Shown here: positions 1 through 9,755 of the stretch, one piece after another | How the letters are laid out: every line of letters begins with the position of its first letter | How positions within the stretch are numbered: the first letter of the stretch is position 1 | From: Clostridia bacterium | GTDB taxonomy: Bacteria; Bacillota; Limnochordia; DTU080; RSA5 | Assembly (NCBI GenBank): GCA_002919235.1 | Contig: PKEX01000003.1 | Span: 1 to 64,000, forward strand | Reading direction: 5' to 3' | DNA length: 64,000 nucleotides | Made by a program: the position numbers and the translations under genes | Notes under the pieces: generated by a model | Told to the model about the DNA's origin: nothing | Seen by the model: only the letters and a program-made list of their open reading frames with translations | Databases searched by the model: none

Positions 1-43
1 CCCGCGACCCCCCCGCGGCGGGCGGCGGGCAGCGCCCGCCGCC

Positions 44-1000
44 TCAGTCCTGACCCACTCGCACTGCCCACTCCACGCCCAGCGTCATTCGGAGCCGGTC
101 GCCGGCCGTGCTCCACCCGCCGTACACAGCCATCTCCCGGCTGCCGCCCGGGTCCATGAGGTAGCCAATGCGCCACAAGAGCACGCCGGAAGGCTCCTGG
201 ACGCCCATCGTGGGAAACCGCAGCGCCGCCGTCCCTCTCAGCGCCACCCTCTCATTGGCAACGAAGGCCAGCCCGGCGGAGAGGCGGATGGCTCTCCCGG
301 CCCCGGGCGCCCCACCGGGCTCCACCGCCGCCGCGCCGAAGAGGATCGCCGGGTCCCGGACCAGCGACACGCCCAGTTCGACGCCGGCCACCAGGCCCGC
401 TCCGGCGCCCGGGACGACCTGCAGCGAGACGCCCAGCGCACGGCCGCCCGTCGAACGAGGCGTCTCGTACTCCAGCGCGGCGCCGGTCCACCGCAGGGGC
501 CGTCCGGTGAGGCTCTCCCGCTCCTCACCGCCTTCCACCGCCTCTCTGCGGTGTACGAGGCTGGCCCGCCAGCCGAACGCCAGCGTCAGGTCTCGGCCCA
601 GCCCCAGCCGGGCGCCCAGGTGCAGCCCGGCCTCGGCCGTGGCTTGCACATAGCGGGTCCAGCCGGTGCCGTGGGGGATCGCGGCCTCAAAGCCGCCGGG
701 GGACACGTCCACGCCCAGGACCAGTGTGACACCGCCCGCGCCGCGCGGCACGGTCAAGGGATCGACGGGCAGGCCGCTTTCCGCACGCTCCCGCTCCTCT
801 CCGCGCGTCGCGCCGCGTTCTTCCCCCGCCTGGCCCGGCTGTGGGCCATCGCCGTAGGCCTCGGCGGGCCCTGCGGCTTCCGCAGAAGCGGGCAAGATCC
901 CACCGGCGAGCCCGGAGGTGACCGCCAGCCCCCAGGCCAGGACGAAAACCGCGGCCGCCCGGCGCCTCAAGAATCCCTCGCGGCCCGTCACACGCCCCAC
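44..1000 (-). CDS. Secreted beta-barrel-like protein (318 aa) paired with a C39 peptidase
   Basis: The N-terminus has an Arg-rich start and a hydrophobic stretch (about residues 14-40) that looks like a signal peptide, followed by a low-complexity Gly/Glu/Arg linker to about residue 80. The rest alternates short hydrophobic strands with polar turns, with repeated patterns such as LHLGARLGLGRDLTLAFGW and a segment VRDPAILFGAA. This pattern resembles the FapF / Phenol_MetA_deg group of outer-membrane beta-barrels. Its start overlaps the end of the upstream C39 peptidase gene by 13 bp on the same strand, so the two are very likely co-expressed. The link to amyloid export (FapD-FapF) is inference. 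The C-terminus lacks the terminal aromatic residue typical of many barrels. Anything further downstream lies outside the window. Confidence 0.6.
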   Translation of the reverse strand: MGRVTGREGFLRRRAAAVFVLAWGLAVTSGLAGGILPASAEAAGPAEAYGDGPQPGQAGEERGATRGEERERAESGLPVDPLTVPRGAGGVTLVLGVDVSPGGFEAAIPHGTGWTRYVQATAEAGLHLGARLGLGRDLTLAFGWRASLVHRREAVEGGEERESLTGRPLRWTGAALEYETPRSTGGRALGVSLQVVPGAGAGLVAGVELGVSLVRDPAILFGAAAVEPGGAPGAGRAIRLSAGLAFVANERVALRGTAALRFPTMGVQEPSGVLLWRIGYLMDPGGSREMAVYGGWSTAGDRLRMTLGVEWAVRVGQD

Positions 1001-1791
1001 CTCCCCACCGCCTGGAGGAAGCGAAGCCTTTCGCCTTCTCTCGCCAGCGCAGCTACCTGCCGCTCCTGGACTCGGCGCAGCAGCGGCTCGAGAGGAACCG
1101 GCACCAGCACGTAGCCGAGAAAGCCCCAGTGGCTTTCCAGTTCCTCCGGGCGCACCAGCCGCCGGCCGTAGGAGGGGTCCGCGACCAGGAGCTCAACCGC
1201 TCCACCCCGTTTCCCGGGGACCGGGCCGATCGCTAGGAGGAAATGGTGCTGGGGGCGGGTCACGTGGAGGATCAGCGGGGGACCGCCTCGCTGGAAATAG
1301 GCCAGCAGCGCTTCTGCATCCACACGATAGCCGGCCGCCGCAATCCCCTTGGCCGCTAAGGCCCGCTTGAGATCCAGCAGCGACGCGCCGGCCCCGGCTC
1401 CGCCCGCAGGCGCGCCCTCGCTGCCCGCGCCCGTGATGAGCTCGATCATCTCGGCCTCAGAGGTCTCCTGGCCTACATAGTAGGTGAGATAAGTGGCGAG
1501 AACGGCCGGGCCGCAGGCATGCCAGCTGGACTGCCCGACGACCCCTTCGTAGCGCAGTGCGCGGTAAGACTTAAGACGCGCCGCGACCCGTCCGGACCCG
1601 GAGAGCGCGCCAGAGACGGCCGGCGGTCTCGGGGAAGCCGGTACCGCAAAGCCCGGAGAACGGGGCGAAGCCGAGGCCGCCCACGGACTCAAGGAGCTGG
1701 AAATCCGGCCGATCCGAGAAACGCGGGGAATTTCCGCAGGGACCAGAGCGCCTAGGAGGACGAAGAGTCCCGCTAAAGCCAACGCGCGCAC
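988..1791 (-). CDS. C39-like cysteine peptidase, secreted (267 aa)
   Basis: A hydrophobic signal peptide (residues 1-20) is followed by a Pro/Ser-rich linker and a papain-like C39 domain from about residue 80. The candidate triad is visible: Cys93 in HACGPAVLATYL, His182 or His183 in PQHHFLLAIG, and Asp205 in VADPSYG. The segment SLLDLKRALAAKG is typical of the FapD-type C39 proteins found beside outer-membrane barrels. The start is GTG with an AGGAGGG ribosome site 10 bp upstream. The gene precedes and overlaps the beta-barrel gene at 44-1000, which suggests a processing or export role for a partner passing through that barrel. There is no ABC transporter domain, so this is not a bacteriocin exporter. 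No obvious substrate gene is visible immediately upstream. Confidence 0.72.
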   Translation of the reverse strand: MRALALAGLFVLLGALVPAEIPRVSRIGRISSSLSPWAASASPRSPGFAVPASPRPPAVSGALSGSGRVAARLKSYRALRYEGVVGQSSWHACGPAVLATYLTYYVGQETSEAEMIELITGAGSEGAPAGGAGAGASLLDLKRALAAKGIAAAGYRVDAEALLAYFQRGGPPLILHVTRPQHHFLLAIGPVPGKRGGAVELLVADPSYGRRLVRPEELESHWGFLGYVLVPVPLEPLLRRVQERQVAALAREGERLRFLQAVGRWGV

Positions 1792-2054
1792 GTCGATGAG
1801 GCCCTCCTGTCTCCCTCACGGGAGATGGGCCGCCTGGGGCACGGACATCACCATCATACTCGCCGGGGCACGGCTCTGGCAAGCCGGTGGAATGCGGCTC
1901 CAGCGGGACCATTGGACTATAAAAATAGGTCTTCATTCTCAGCATCGAGGGCAGGATATCTGCAAAGGAATCATAAACTAAAACCTCGACTGCAAAGGAA
2001 GCTGGATGGCGGCGAGACCCCCGGACTCCCCACACCCCGTCGCCTGACAGCTCC
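1792..2054. other. Intergenic region, AT-richer, with 11-bp direct repeats
   Basis: No gene is supported here. The stretch 1910-1985 is clearly AT-richer than its surroundings. It contains two exact copies of CTGCAAAGGAA (1960-1970 and 1990-2000) spaced 30 bp apart. CGAGG (1946-1950) and CCTCG (1984-1988) could pair around the first copy. The region separates the C39 gene, reading left, from the recombinase gene, reading right, so it should hold divergent promoters. No convincing -35/-10 pair was found. Confidence 0.4.
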
Positions 2055-2061
2055 TGTTGCA

Positions 2062-2162
2062 CCTGCCGCAGATGCGGGCTGCGGCATCCCCCCGAAATGC
2101 GCAGGCCCGTGCGGCAGGACCCTCGAGAAGGACCGGTCGATGGCCGGTCCTTCGTCTTTTTT
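2062..2162 (+). ncRNA. Candidate structured leader RNA or small RNA ending in a terminator
   Basis: A 9-bp stem pairs CCTGCCGCA (2062-2070) with TGCGGCAGG (2110-2118). Inside it sits a second hairpin, GATGC (2071-2075) with GCATC (2084-2088). This is followed directly by a strong intrinsic terminator (2128-2162). The layout matches a riboswitch or attenuator leader, or a short independent RNA. It lies about 120 bp upstream of the recombinase gene on the same strand. The core does not match any riboswitch consensus recalled here (SAM, TPP, FMN, cobalamin, c-di-GMP, T-box). The existence of an RNA is inferred from structure only. Confidence 0.45.
2128..2162 (+). terminator. Intrinsic terminator
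   Basis: AAGGACCGG (2128-2136) pairs perfectly with CCGGTCCTT (2144-2152) around a 7-nt loop. A T-rich tail follows, ending in six T residues (2157-2162). Confidence 0.85.
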
Positions 2163-2284
2163 CCCGTTTCAACCCCTTCAGCCCGCGAAAGGGATTCCCG
2201 AAGGTGCGTGGAAATTATTGGCAACAGCCATGCCTTCCGTGAGGGAGGGCGCGGCCGTGCCGCGCCAAGCTCATCGAGGAGGCG

Positions 2285-3286
2285 ATGGATTTGTCCCTGC
2301 CGCACGCCGTGGAGGTGGAGTCCAGGGCTCGGCCGGGCGAAGGGAAGAGCCGCGGCGTCCCCGGTCAGCCCGGGCCTGCTGCGCTGCACAGGCCGCTGGC
2401 CCGGTGGATTGCGGAATTCTTGGAAGACCTCGCGCGCCGCGAGGCGCGCAGCGAAAACACCCTCCGGCATTACGCCCACGATCTCGATCTCTTCACCCGC
2501 TATCTCAAAATGTACGTCCCGGGCGTCGAAACGCCCGAAGACATAGATTCACGGGTTGTGACAGGCTTCTTCCGCTACCTGCGCCTGGTGCGCGGCAACA
2601 GCGCGGCCAGCAGCCGCCGGCGCCTGGCGTCGCTCCGGCGGTTTTTCGCCTACTTGGAGCGCCAGGGCGCGATCCCGCGGGACCCCTCGTCCGCCGTGCC
2701 CGCCCAGCGGGTCCGCTCCCGGCCCAGCGTCACCTTGACCCGGGACGAGGCGCTGCGCCTCTTGGAAGCCGCCAAGATGAGCCGCTTCCCCGCCCGGGAT
2801 TACGCGATGTTCCGCCTCTTTCTCACCTGCGGCTGCACCCTGTCGGAACTGCTCTCTCTCAAACTGGACGACTTTGACCCGGCGGCCGGGACCATCACCT
2901 TCACCGGCCGCAGGGGAAGACGCCGCACACTGGGCCTTTCCCCCGCTTGCCGCCAGGCCCTCGCGGAGTACCTCGCGCAGCGCCCCAAGGCGCCGGCGTC
3001 CCGGAGCTTCTTCCTCAATCGCCGGGGAGAGCCGGTGACGAAAGGAGCAGTCTACCACGCCTTCCGCCTCGCCGTCCGGCGGGCGGGGATCGAAAGGCCG
3101 GGGCTTACGGTGCACTCGCTGCGGCGCACCTGCCTCACGCTGCTCTGGGAGGCGGGCGTCTCCTTGCGCGCCCTGCAGCAGGTGGCAGGCCATGCGTCGC
3201 TCTCCAGCACCCGGACGTACGCGCGGTCCAAAGCGCGGGGCGCGAACCCCCACGCGTGGAAATGGAACCACCCGTTGGACGGCTGA
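2285..3286 (+). CDS. Tyrosine recombinase (XerC/D-like) with altered catalytic residues
   Basis: The protein has an N-terminal SAM-like core-binding domain (about residues 35-135, including RHYAHDLDLFTRYLKMY) and a C-terminal phage-integrase catalytic domain. The second catalytic box is intact: HSLRRT, then AGHASLSSTRTY with the nucleophile Tyr. In the first box the usual GLRxSEL reads GCTLSEL, so the first catalytic Arg is Thr, and the beta-hairpin Lys (GKG) reads GRR. It may be inactive or rely on a partner, unlike housekeeping XerC or XerD. The ATG follows a GAGGAGG site by 3 bp. The stop lies 8 bp from the convergent kinase gene. No attachment sites or phage genes are evident nearby, so a mobile origin is not shown. 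Confidence 0.8.
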   Translation: MDLSLPHAVEVESRARPGEGKSRGVPGQPGPAALHRPLARWIAEFLEDLARREARSENTLRHYAHDLDLFTRYLKMYVPGVETPEDIDSRVVTGFFRYLRLVRGNSAASSRRRLASLRRFFAYLERQGAIPRDPSSAVPAQRVRSRPSVTLTRDEALRLLEAAKMSRFPARDYAMFRLFLTCGCTLSELLSLKLDDFDPAAGTITFTGRRGRRRTLGLSPACRQALAEYLAQRPKAPASRSFFLNRRGEPVTKGAVYHAFRLAVRRAGIERPGLTVHSLRRTCLTLLWEAGVSLRALQQVAGHASLSSTRTYARSKARGANPHAWKWNHPLDG

Positions 3287-3293
3287 AAGCGTG

Positions 3294-4727
3294 TCAGGGA
3301 TTCAGCGGCACCCGGAGCAGGATCTCGGTGCCGTGTCCCGGCTCGCTGTGGATGGAGAGGTGGCCGCCCACCGACGCCGCTCTCCGGTACATGTTGTCGA
3401 GGCCGAGATGCTCGCCGGCGGCCCCCTTCGGCCTCTGCTCGGGATCGAAGCCGATGCCGTCGTCGACGATGGAGAGGTTGATGCCCCGCTCGTCCCGGAC
3501 CAGCGCGATGCGGACCTCCGAGGCCCGGGCGTGCCGCACCGCGTTGCTCACCGCTTCCCGCACGATGAGCAGGATGTCCATGATGGCCTCGGCCGAGATG
3601 AGCCCGGCCTCCACCGGGTCGGCCTTGATGCGCACTGGGATGCGGGCTTCTCTCTGGAGGTCCCGCACCAGGAGGCGGAGCTGCTCGTCGAGGGAGGCCT
3701 CCTCGTTGGGGGCTTTGAGCCGGACGATGTACCTCCTCATGTCCTGGATGGCGCCGTCTACCGAGCGCATGATGGAGCGGATCTCGTCTTCGGCCCCGGG
3801 CGCGCCTTGTTTCAGGCTGAGGATCAGCCCTTCGAGGTTCAGGCCCACCGCGTACAGGGTCTGGATGATCCCGTCGTGAAGGTCCCGGGCGATGCGGAGC
3901 CGCTCGTCCATCACCGCCTGCAGGCGGTTGGCCGCGTCGATGCGCCGCTGGAACTCGTCGTCGAACACGTCCAGGCTGTCCAGGATGAAAAACGCCACCA
4001 CGGCGCCGCTCGCGCCGGTGAGGAGGCGCACCGGCAGGCCCGTCCATTCAAAGACCATCCGGTCCGTCAGGAAGTAGCTCGAGAAGAAGCTGCCCTCGGG
4101 CACGATGAGGCCGGCGGCGATGCCGTGAAGCAGGAGGGAAAAGCCCACCCACATCAGCGGCGGGATCGATGCCTGAAGCTCCAGCCGCTCCAGCTCCTCC
4201 CGCTGCAGCGAGAGCGCCCAGGCGCCGGCCACCGAGCCGGTGAACGCGAAGCCGATGCGGTAGAGCACTTCAAAGTGCCGGGTGAGCCGCAGGTCCAGCT
4301 CCCACTGGAGACCGGTGCGGACGAGGCCGATGACGAGCGCTGCCAACCAGACGCCGTAAAGCGCCGGCACCACCCGGGGGAGCCAGACCCACTCGGGCTT
4401 GGTCTCTCCCAAGAGCTTCGCGGCGAACATCAGCAGGCAGGCGTACGAGAGGGCCAGCAGGGCGGCGTCCAGCACCCAGAGGATGGACATCATCTGCTCG
4501 GAAAAGACTGCGGTCTGGATGGGCAGGAAGACCAGGCCCCAGTCGCCCAAGGCGTTGAGGATGCCGAAGGCGCCGAGCCAGGGCAGGGCTTTCGCCAGCG
4601 TCAGCTCGCTCCAGCGCTTCGACTTGATCAACACGCCGAAGCCCATCAGAAAATAGATGAGGCCGTGGGCGAAGTTGAGGACGATGCGGTTGGCTTCCAG
4701 TTCAAAAAAGGATCGCAGCACGGACAC
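3294..4727 (-). CDS. Sensor histidine kinase, NarL/DegS-LiaS type (HisKA_3)
   Basis: The N-terminal half (about residues 10-230) holds six or more hydrophobic segments and forms a membrane sensor. A HisKA_3 dimerisation domain follows, with the phospho-acceptor His in RIARDLHDGIIQTLYAVGL. The C-terminal HATPase domain shows the N-box (REAVSNAVRHA), G1 (DDGIGFDP) and G2 (GLDNMYRRA, GHGTEILL). It lies 55 bp downstream of its response regulator on the same strand, so the pair forms a two-component operon. It probably senses a membrane or redox signal and phosphorylates that regulator. The signal cannot be read from the sequence. Confidence 0.92.
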   Translation of the reverse strand: MSVLRSFFELEANRIVLNFAHGLIYFLMGFGVLIKSKRWSELTLAKALPWLGAFGILNALGDWGLVFLPIQTAVFSEQMMSILWVLDAALLALSYACLLMFAAKLLGETKPEWVWLPRVVPALYGVWLAALVIGLVRTGLQWELDLRLTRHFEVLYRIGFAFTGSVAGAWALSLQREELERLELQASIPPLMWVGFSLLLHGIAAGLIVPEGSFFSSYFLTDRMVFEWTGLPVRLLTGASGAVVAFFILDSLDVFDDEFQRRIDAANRLQAVMDERLRIARDLHDGIIQTLYAVGLNLEGLILSLKQGAPGAEDEIRSIMRSVDGAIQDMRRYIVRLKAPNEEASLDEQLRLLVRDLQREARIPVRIKADPVEAGLISAEAIMDILLIVREAVSNAVRHARASEVRIALVRDERGINLSIVDDGIGFDPEQRPKGAAGEHLGLDNMYRRAASVGGHLSIHSEPGHGTEILLRVPLNP

Positions 4728-4782
4728 GCGGGCTTACCCCCGGCCCGGAGCTCGGCGCCTCAAGGACCGCCGCCGGCAGGCG

Positions 4783-5472
4783 TCACTTGAAGCTGTCGCC
4801 GCCCCGTTTCTCGTTGTCCGGGCCGCCCGCCAGCCCGTGGCGCACGGCGAAGGCCGCCGCCTCGGCGCGGTTGGAAAGGCCCAGCTTAGCCAAGATGTTG
4901 CTCACGTAGTTGCGCACCGTCTTCTCGCTCAAGTAGACGATGGCGGCGATCTCCTTGTTGGTCTTTCCTTCCGCGATGAGGCTCAAGAGCCGGCGCTCCT
5001 GATCCGTCAAGGGCTCGGGCAGGTCGTTCAAGGGGTCCCGCATCCGCATCCGCTCCAGCACCCGCTGGGTGGTGCTGGGGTCGAGGAGCGAGCCGCCGGC
5101 GTGCACCGTCCGGATGGCTTTGATCAGGTCCTCCGAGCCCACCTGTTTGAGGACGTAGCCGGAGGCGCCCGCCATCACCGAGGCGAAGATGGCCTCGTCG
5201 TCGGTGTAGGAGGTGAGCATGATCACCTTCACGTCCGGGTGCTTCGCCCGGATCTGGCGGCACGCGTCGACACCGCTGCCGCCGGGCATGCGCACGTCCA
5301 TCACGACCACGTCCGGGGCTCGCCCTTCCCCGGCCAGCTGGTCGATGGTGCGGATGGCCTCTTCGGCGGAGCCTGCTTCGGCCACCACCTCGAGGTCCTC
5401 CACCCGGGCGAGAAGCGATTTCAGGCCGATGCGCACCACTTCATGATCGTCGACGATCATCACTCGAATCAT
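4783..5472 (-). CDS. NarL/LiaR-family response regulator (229 aa)
   Basis: The receiver domain (residues 1-120) has the acidic pair DD in IVDDHEVVRIG, the phospho-acceptor Asp in VVVMDVRMPGGSG, and the Thr/Lys switch residues in MLTSYTDDEA and YVLKQV. A LuxR-type helix-turn-helix domain follows (LTDQERRLLSLIAEGKTNKEIA through VRNYVSNILAKLGL). The ATG at 5470-5472 was chosen because translation from there begins directly with the receiver fold and a GGAG site lies upstream. A longer open frame runs to 5667 but adds only low-complexity sequence. It is the first gene of the operon with the kinase at 3294-4727. Confidence 0.93.
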   Translation of the reverse strand: MIRVMIVDDHEVVRIGLKSLLARVEDLEVVAEAGSAEEAIRTIDQLAGEGRAPDVVVMDVRMPGGSGVDACRQIRAKHPDVKVIMLTSYTDDEAIFASVMAGASGYVLKQVGSEDLIKAIRTVHAGGSLLDPSTTQRVLERMRMRDPLNDLPEPLTDQERRLLSLIAEGKTNKEIAAIVYLSEKTVRNYVSNILAKLGLSNRAEAAAFAVRHGLAGGPDNEKRGGDSFK

Positions 5473-5745
5473 GCTGGCTCCAACTCCCGTGCGCCGACCG
5501 GGATCGTCGACGCCTGCTGGACTCCATCGCAAACAACAACAATACCTTTTCGGCAAAGAGCCCGGCGCGCCTTCACGGCACCTCACCGGCGACCGACGAC
5601 GCCGACGGCCGGCGCTGGCGTTCTCCGCAAGACAACCCGAAGCCCCCCGCGCCCCCTCCGATAGCATACACTATTTCACACGCCCGTGAGTGCAGGTACC
5701 GTTGGTTCTCAAGCGAATCTACTCTCTGGAGAAGGGGGGAACGTC

Positions 5746-6141
5746 GTGTACGACATCCTCAGGAACCTGTACACGGTGTCGTTCATCGCGCTCCTGCTGC
5801 AGTTCATGGGGCTGTACGAGCCCTTTGCGGTCCTGTTCGGCATCACCCTGCTCTACCTGGCTCTTGCCGATCTTTTCATGCCCGCCGAGATCGACCGCCT
5901 GCGGCGGATGTACTCCTTCTCCTACCAGCGCCGGACCGACACCACCGCGGCCTTCGTCGCCACGGCCGCTTCCCTCGGCTTGCTCTTCCTCGCGCAGGGG
6001 CTGCACCTGGGCCGTTTCCTCTGGCGCTGGTCGCTGGCGCTGCAGCTGATCGGGGCTGTGGGCGCGCTGTACATCTTTCTGCAGCAGTACCTCCCCGCCC
6101 CTCGCGGCGGGGGCCCGCGCCGGCTGCGGTTTTTCCGTTGA
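5746..6141 (+). CDS. Small integral membrane protein of unknown function (131 aa)
   Basis: The GTG at 5746 follows a strong GAAGGGGGGA site. Three to four hydrophobic segments are visible: about residues 9-45, 60-80 and 88-110. The C-terminus is a basic RGGGPRRLRFFR tail. A charged stretch with RRMYSFSYQRR lies between the first and second membrane regions. No enzymatic motif or family is recognised. It stands alone, with the two-component operon divergent on its left and the DsbA gene on its right. An A/T-rich segment near 5660-5675 could hold its promoter. Confidence 0.7.
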   Translation: MYDILRNLYTVSFIALLLQFMGLYEPFAVLFGITLLYLALADLFMPAEIDRLRRMYSFSYQRRTDTTAAFVATAASLGLLFLAQGLHLGRFLWRWSLALQLIGAVGALYIFLQQYLPAPRGGGPRRLRFFR

Positions 6142-6234
6142 CACCTGCTCTGCGGGGGGCCGCCGGGGTCCCGTCCCGCGGGTTCGGTGGGCCGGTGACT
6201 CGGACGAGCCACCGGCCGATAGCCTCATTAGCGA

Positions 6235-6240
6235 TATACT
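6235..6240 (+). promoter_or_regulatory. -10 hexamer for the dsbA-like/VKOR operon
   Basis: TATACT at 6235-6240 is a near-consensus sigma-A -10 box. No good -35 is seen. The inverted repeat GGCCGGTG (6190-6197) / CACCGGCC (6210-6217) occupies that area and could be an operator or the terminator of the preceding gene. This position argues for a translation start at 6285 and against the earlier GTG at 6249. Confidence 0.5.
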
Positions 6241-6284
6241 AGGACAGAGTGGAAAGTTCCTACTCGCAGGAAGGGGTGCGGTTC

Positions 6285-6953
6285 GTGAACCGTAAAGCCG
6301 TCAAGCTCGGCGTGGGCGTCGCCGCCGTCCTCGCGCTGGTACTCGCGGGCGCACAGCTCTTTTGGGTCAACCAGTCGGCGCCGCAGGCGAGCCCGTCGGC
6401 GGACGACGACTACTTCAAAGGCCTGGTGACTGCCGGCACCACCATCGGGCCGGCGGACGCGCCGGTCCTGGTGGAGGAGTATATGGACTTCCAGTGCCCG
6501 GCGTGCCAGATCGCGGCCGAGCAGATCGTCAAGCCGCTGATCCAGGAGTACGTGGCCCAGGGGAAAGTGCGCTTTGCGTACCGCTTCTTCCCCTTCCTGG
6601 GACCTGAGTCGGTCGCGGCGGCCAAGGCGGCCTACTGCGCGGCGACGCAAAACGCCTTCTGGCCGTACCAGCAGGTGCTCTTCGCCCAGCGGGGCACCGG
6701 CAACCGGGGCGCCTACTCCGACGCGAACCTGCTGAAGTACGCGGAGCAGATCGGGCTGGATGTCCAGCAGTTCCAGGCCTGCTACGAGAGCGAGGACGCG
6801 GCCGTCTACGCCGAGGGCTCGTTCCAGAGGGCGCGGCAGCTGGGCATTCCCGGCACGCCCACCTTCTTCGTGAACGGGCGGGCCGTCAACGTGGGAAGCT
6901 ACGCGGCCCTGGTCCGGGAGGTTGAGGCGGCGCTGCGCCAGTCGGGACAGTGA
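6285..6953 (+). CDS. DsbA-family thiol oxidoreductase, membrane-anchored (BdbD-like)
   Basis: An N-terminal anchor or signal (GVGVAAVLALVLAGAQLFW) is followed by a thioredoxin-fold DSBA domain. The redox motif CPAC lies in YMDFQCPACQIAAEQIV and the cis-Pro loop in GIPGTPTFFVNG. The protein should act outside the cytoplasmic membrane to introduce disulfides. The start at GTG 6285 is preferred because an AGGAAGGGG site lies just upstream and a -10 box lies at 6235-6240. The downstream VKOR gene overlaps it by 4 bp (GTGA), giving a matched oxidase and re-oxidising partner. The family is well known; the substrates are unknown. Confidence 0.9.
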   Translation: MNRKAVKLGVGVAAVLALVLAGAQLFWVNQSAPQASPSADDDYFKGLVTAGTTIGPADAPVLVEEYMDFQCPACQIAAEQIVKPLIQEYVAQGKVRFAYRFFPFLGPESVAAAKAAYCAATQNAFWPYQQVLFAQRGTGNRGAYSDANLLKYAEQIGLDVQQFQACYESEDAAVYAEGSFQRARQLGIPGTPTFFVNGRAVNVGSYAALVREVEAALRQSGQ

Positions 6954-7417
6954 GCGCACGGCCTCCCTCGCGGCGGCGCTGGGTTCCCTGGGCGCTGGGC
7001 CTGGCCGCGGCAGGCCTTGCCGTCTCCGTCTACCTTTGGATGGGCAAGCGGGGCGACGCCCCGCTGGTCTGCGGCTTTCTAGGCGGCTGCATCAGCGTCA
7101 ACGCGAGCCCGTATTCGGAGGTCTTCGGCATCCCCGTGGCGGCCTTGGGCGCCGTCATGTACCTTTTCCTGGCGGCCAGCGCCGCGGTGCTCCTCGTCGC
7201 CCGGCCCAACGAGGCGCTGGCCGAAGCGCTCACGCTGGCGGGGTTCATCATCGCGCTGGCCGGCGCCCTCTTCTCGCTGTACCTCACCGCCATCGAGGCC
7301 TTCGTGCTGCGGGCTTACTGCATATGGTGCCTCATCTCGTTCGCGCTGGTGTCGACCCTGGCCGTCCTCTGGACCCGGGCCCTCTCCCGGGAGACGAGAG
7401 AAGTCGAAAGGGGCTGA
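6950..7417 (+). CDS. Vitamin K epoxide reductase (VKOR) family protein
   Basis: This is a 155-aa membrane protein with about four to five hydrophobic segments. It carries both VKOR cysteine pairs: CGFLGGC in the first extracytoplasmic loop and the active-site CIWC in RAYCIWCLISFAL. VKOR proteins pass electrons from DsbA to quinone and so replace DsbB. The start overlaps the stop of the DsbA-like gene, so translation is coupled. No fused thioredoxin domain is present, unlike the actinobacterial and cyanobacterial fusions. Confidence 0.9.
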   Translation: MSARPPSRRRWVPWALGLAAAGLAVSVYLWMGKRGDAPLVCGFLGGCISVNASPYSEVFGIPVAALGAVMYLFLAASAAVLLVARPNEALAEALTLAGFIIALAGALFSLYLTAIEAFVLRAYCIWCLISFALVSTLAVLWTRALSRETREVERG

Positions 7418-7446
7418 CGTCCCGCCCCGCCGGGACCAGCCCCTTC
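7407..7446. terminator. Bidirectional terminator between VKOR and glmS
   Basis: AAGGGGCT (7408-7415) pairs with AGCCCCTT (7438-7445), extended by GTCCC/GGGAC inside. It overlaps the VKOR stop codon and ends just before the glmS stop, so it could serve both convergent genes. The T tract is short on both strands. Confidence 0.55.
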
Positions 7447-7452
7447 GCGTTC

Positions 7453-9324
<1,872 letters not shown>

Positions 9325-9420
9325 GATCTCCTCCTGGTTCCTGCAGCCGGGGAGGCCCGCGCGGGCGGCACCCACGGTGAGAAGGCGCGCGCCCTGCTCA
9401 CCGCGCATCGAGGATCGGGA

Positions 9421-9439
9421 AAGCCGCCTTGAGCGGCTT
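9421..9439 (-). other. Hairpin between the glmS ribozyme and glmS
   Basis: AAGCCGC (9421-9427) and GCGGCTT (9433-9439) form a perfect 7-bp stem with a 5-nt loop, downstream of the ribozyme on the glmS transcript. The U tract is too short for a clear terminator. It may be a stabilising stem left at the 5' part of the cleaved mRNA. Confidence 0.5.
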
Positions 9440-9464
9440 AACGTATGGAAGGAACGCAGCGCCA

Positions 9465-9610
9465 CGCGGAGCCTCTTTTGTCCCCGGGATCGCTCCCGGG
9501 ATTTGTAAGGCCCCTCACGACCGTGGCCAGCCGAGTGGCACCCGCCGAAACCTTCGATAAACCACTGCCTCGTCAACTTGCCTGCTCTGCCTCAGGCAAG
9601 TTCCGGCGCT
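9465..9610 (-). ncRNA. glmS ribozyme (glucosamine-6-phosphate-responsive)
   Basis: Reading the minus strand from 9610, the conserved core is present in order: AGCGCCGGAACTTGCC (cleavage expected between A9610 and G9609), the returning P2 strand GGCAAGTTGACGAGG, then TTATCGAAGG and TTCGGCGGGTG, then CTCGGCTG for P3. A peripheral CCCGGGA/TCCCGGG stem follows. Glucosamine-6-phosphate acts as the catalytic cofactor. Self-cleavage destabilises the mRNA and so represses glmS. The 3' boundary near 9465 is approximate. Confidence 0.95.
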
Positions 9611-9755
9611 TGAATCCTCGAGCCGCCGCCCGGGCCCTGCCGGGCCGGGCGCCGGTTAAGCTGCGCCCGTCTCCTGCCGTATTCCAGCTCCTCGCCGCGC
9701 CTTTCGCCGCCGGCCGGTCACCCCTTCGCTGCGTGATCGATTTTTTCGGGAGTAC

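Noticed and set aside
1792-2054. A c-di-GMP or other known riboswitch
   Set aside because: Short similarities such as GCAAAGG were seen, but the conserved core of no known class could be laid out.
2285-3286. Prophage or integrative element boundary at the recombinase
   Set aside because: No phage, plasmid or conjugation genes, no tRNA and no direct-repeat attachment site were seen nearby.
4657-5664. Long open frame opposite the response regulator
   Set aside because: Antisense shadow of a clear receiver/LuxR gene; its residue content follows the opposite-strand codons.
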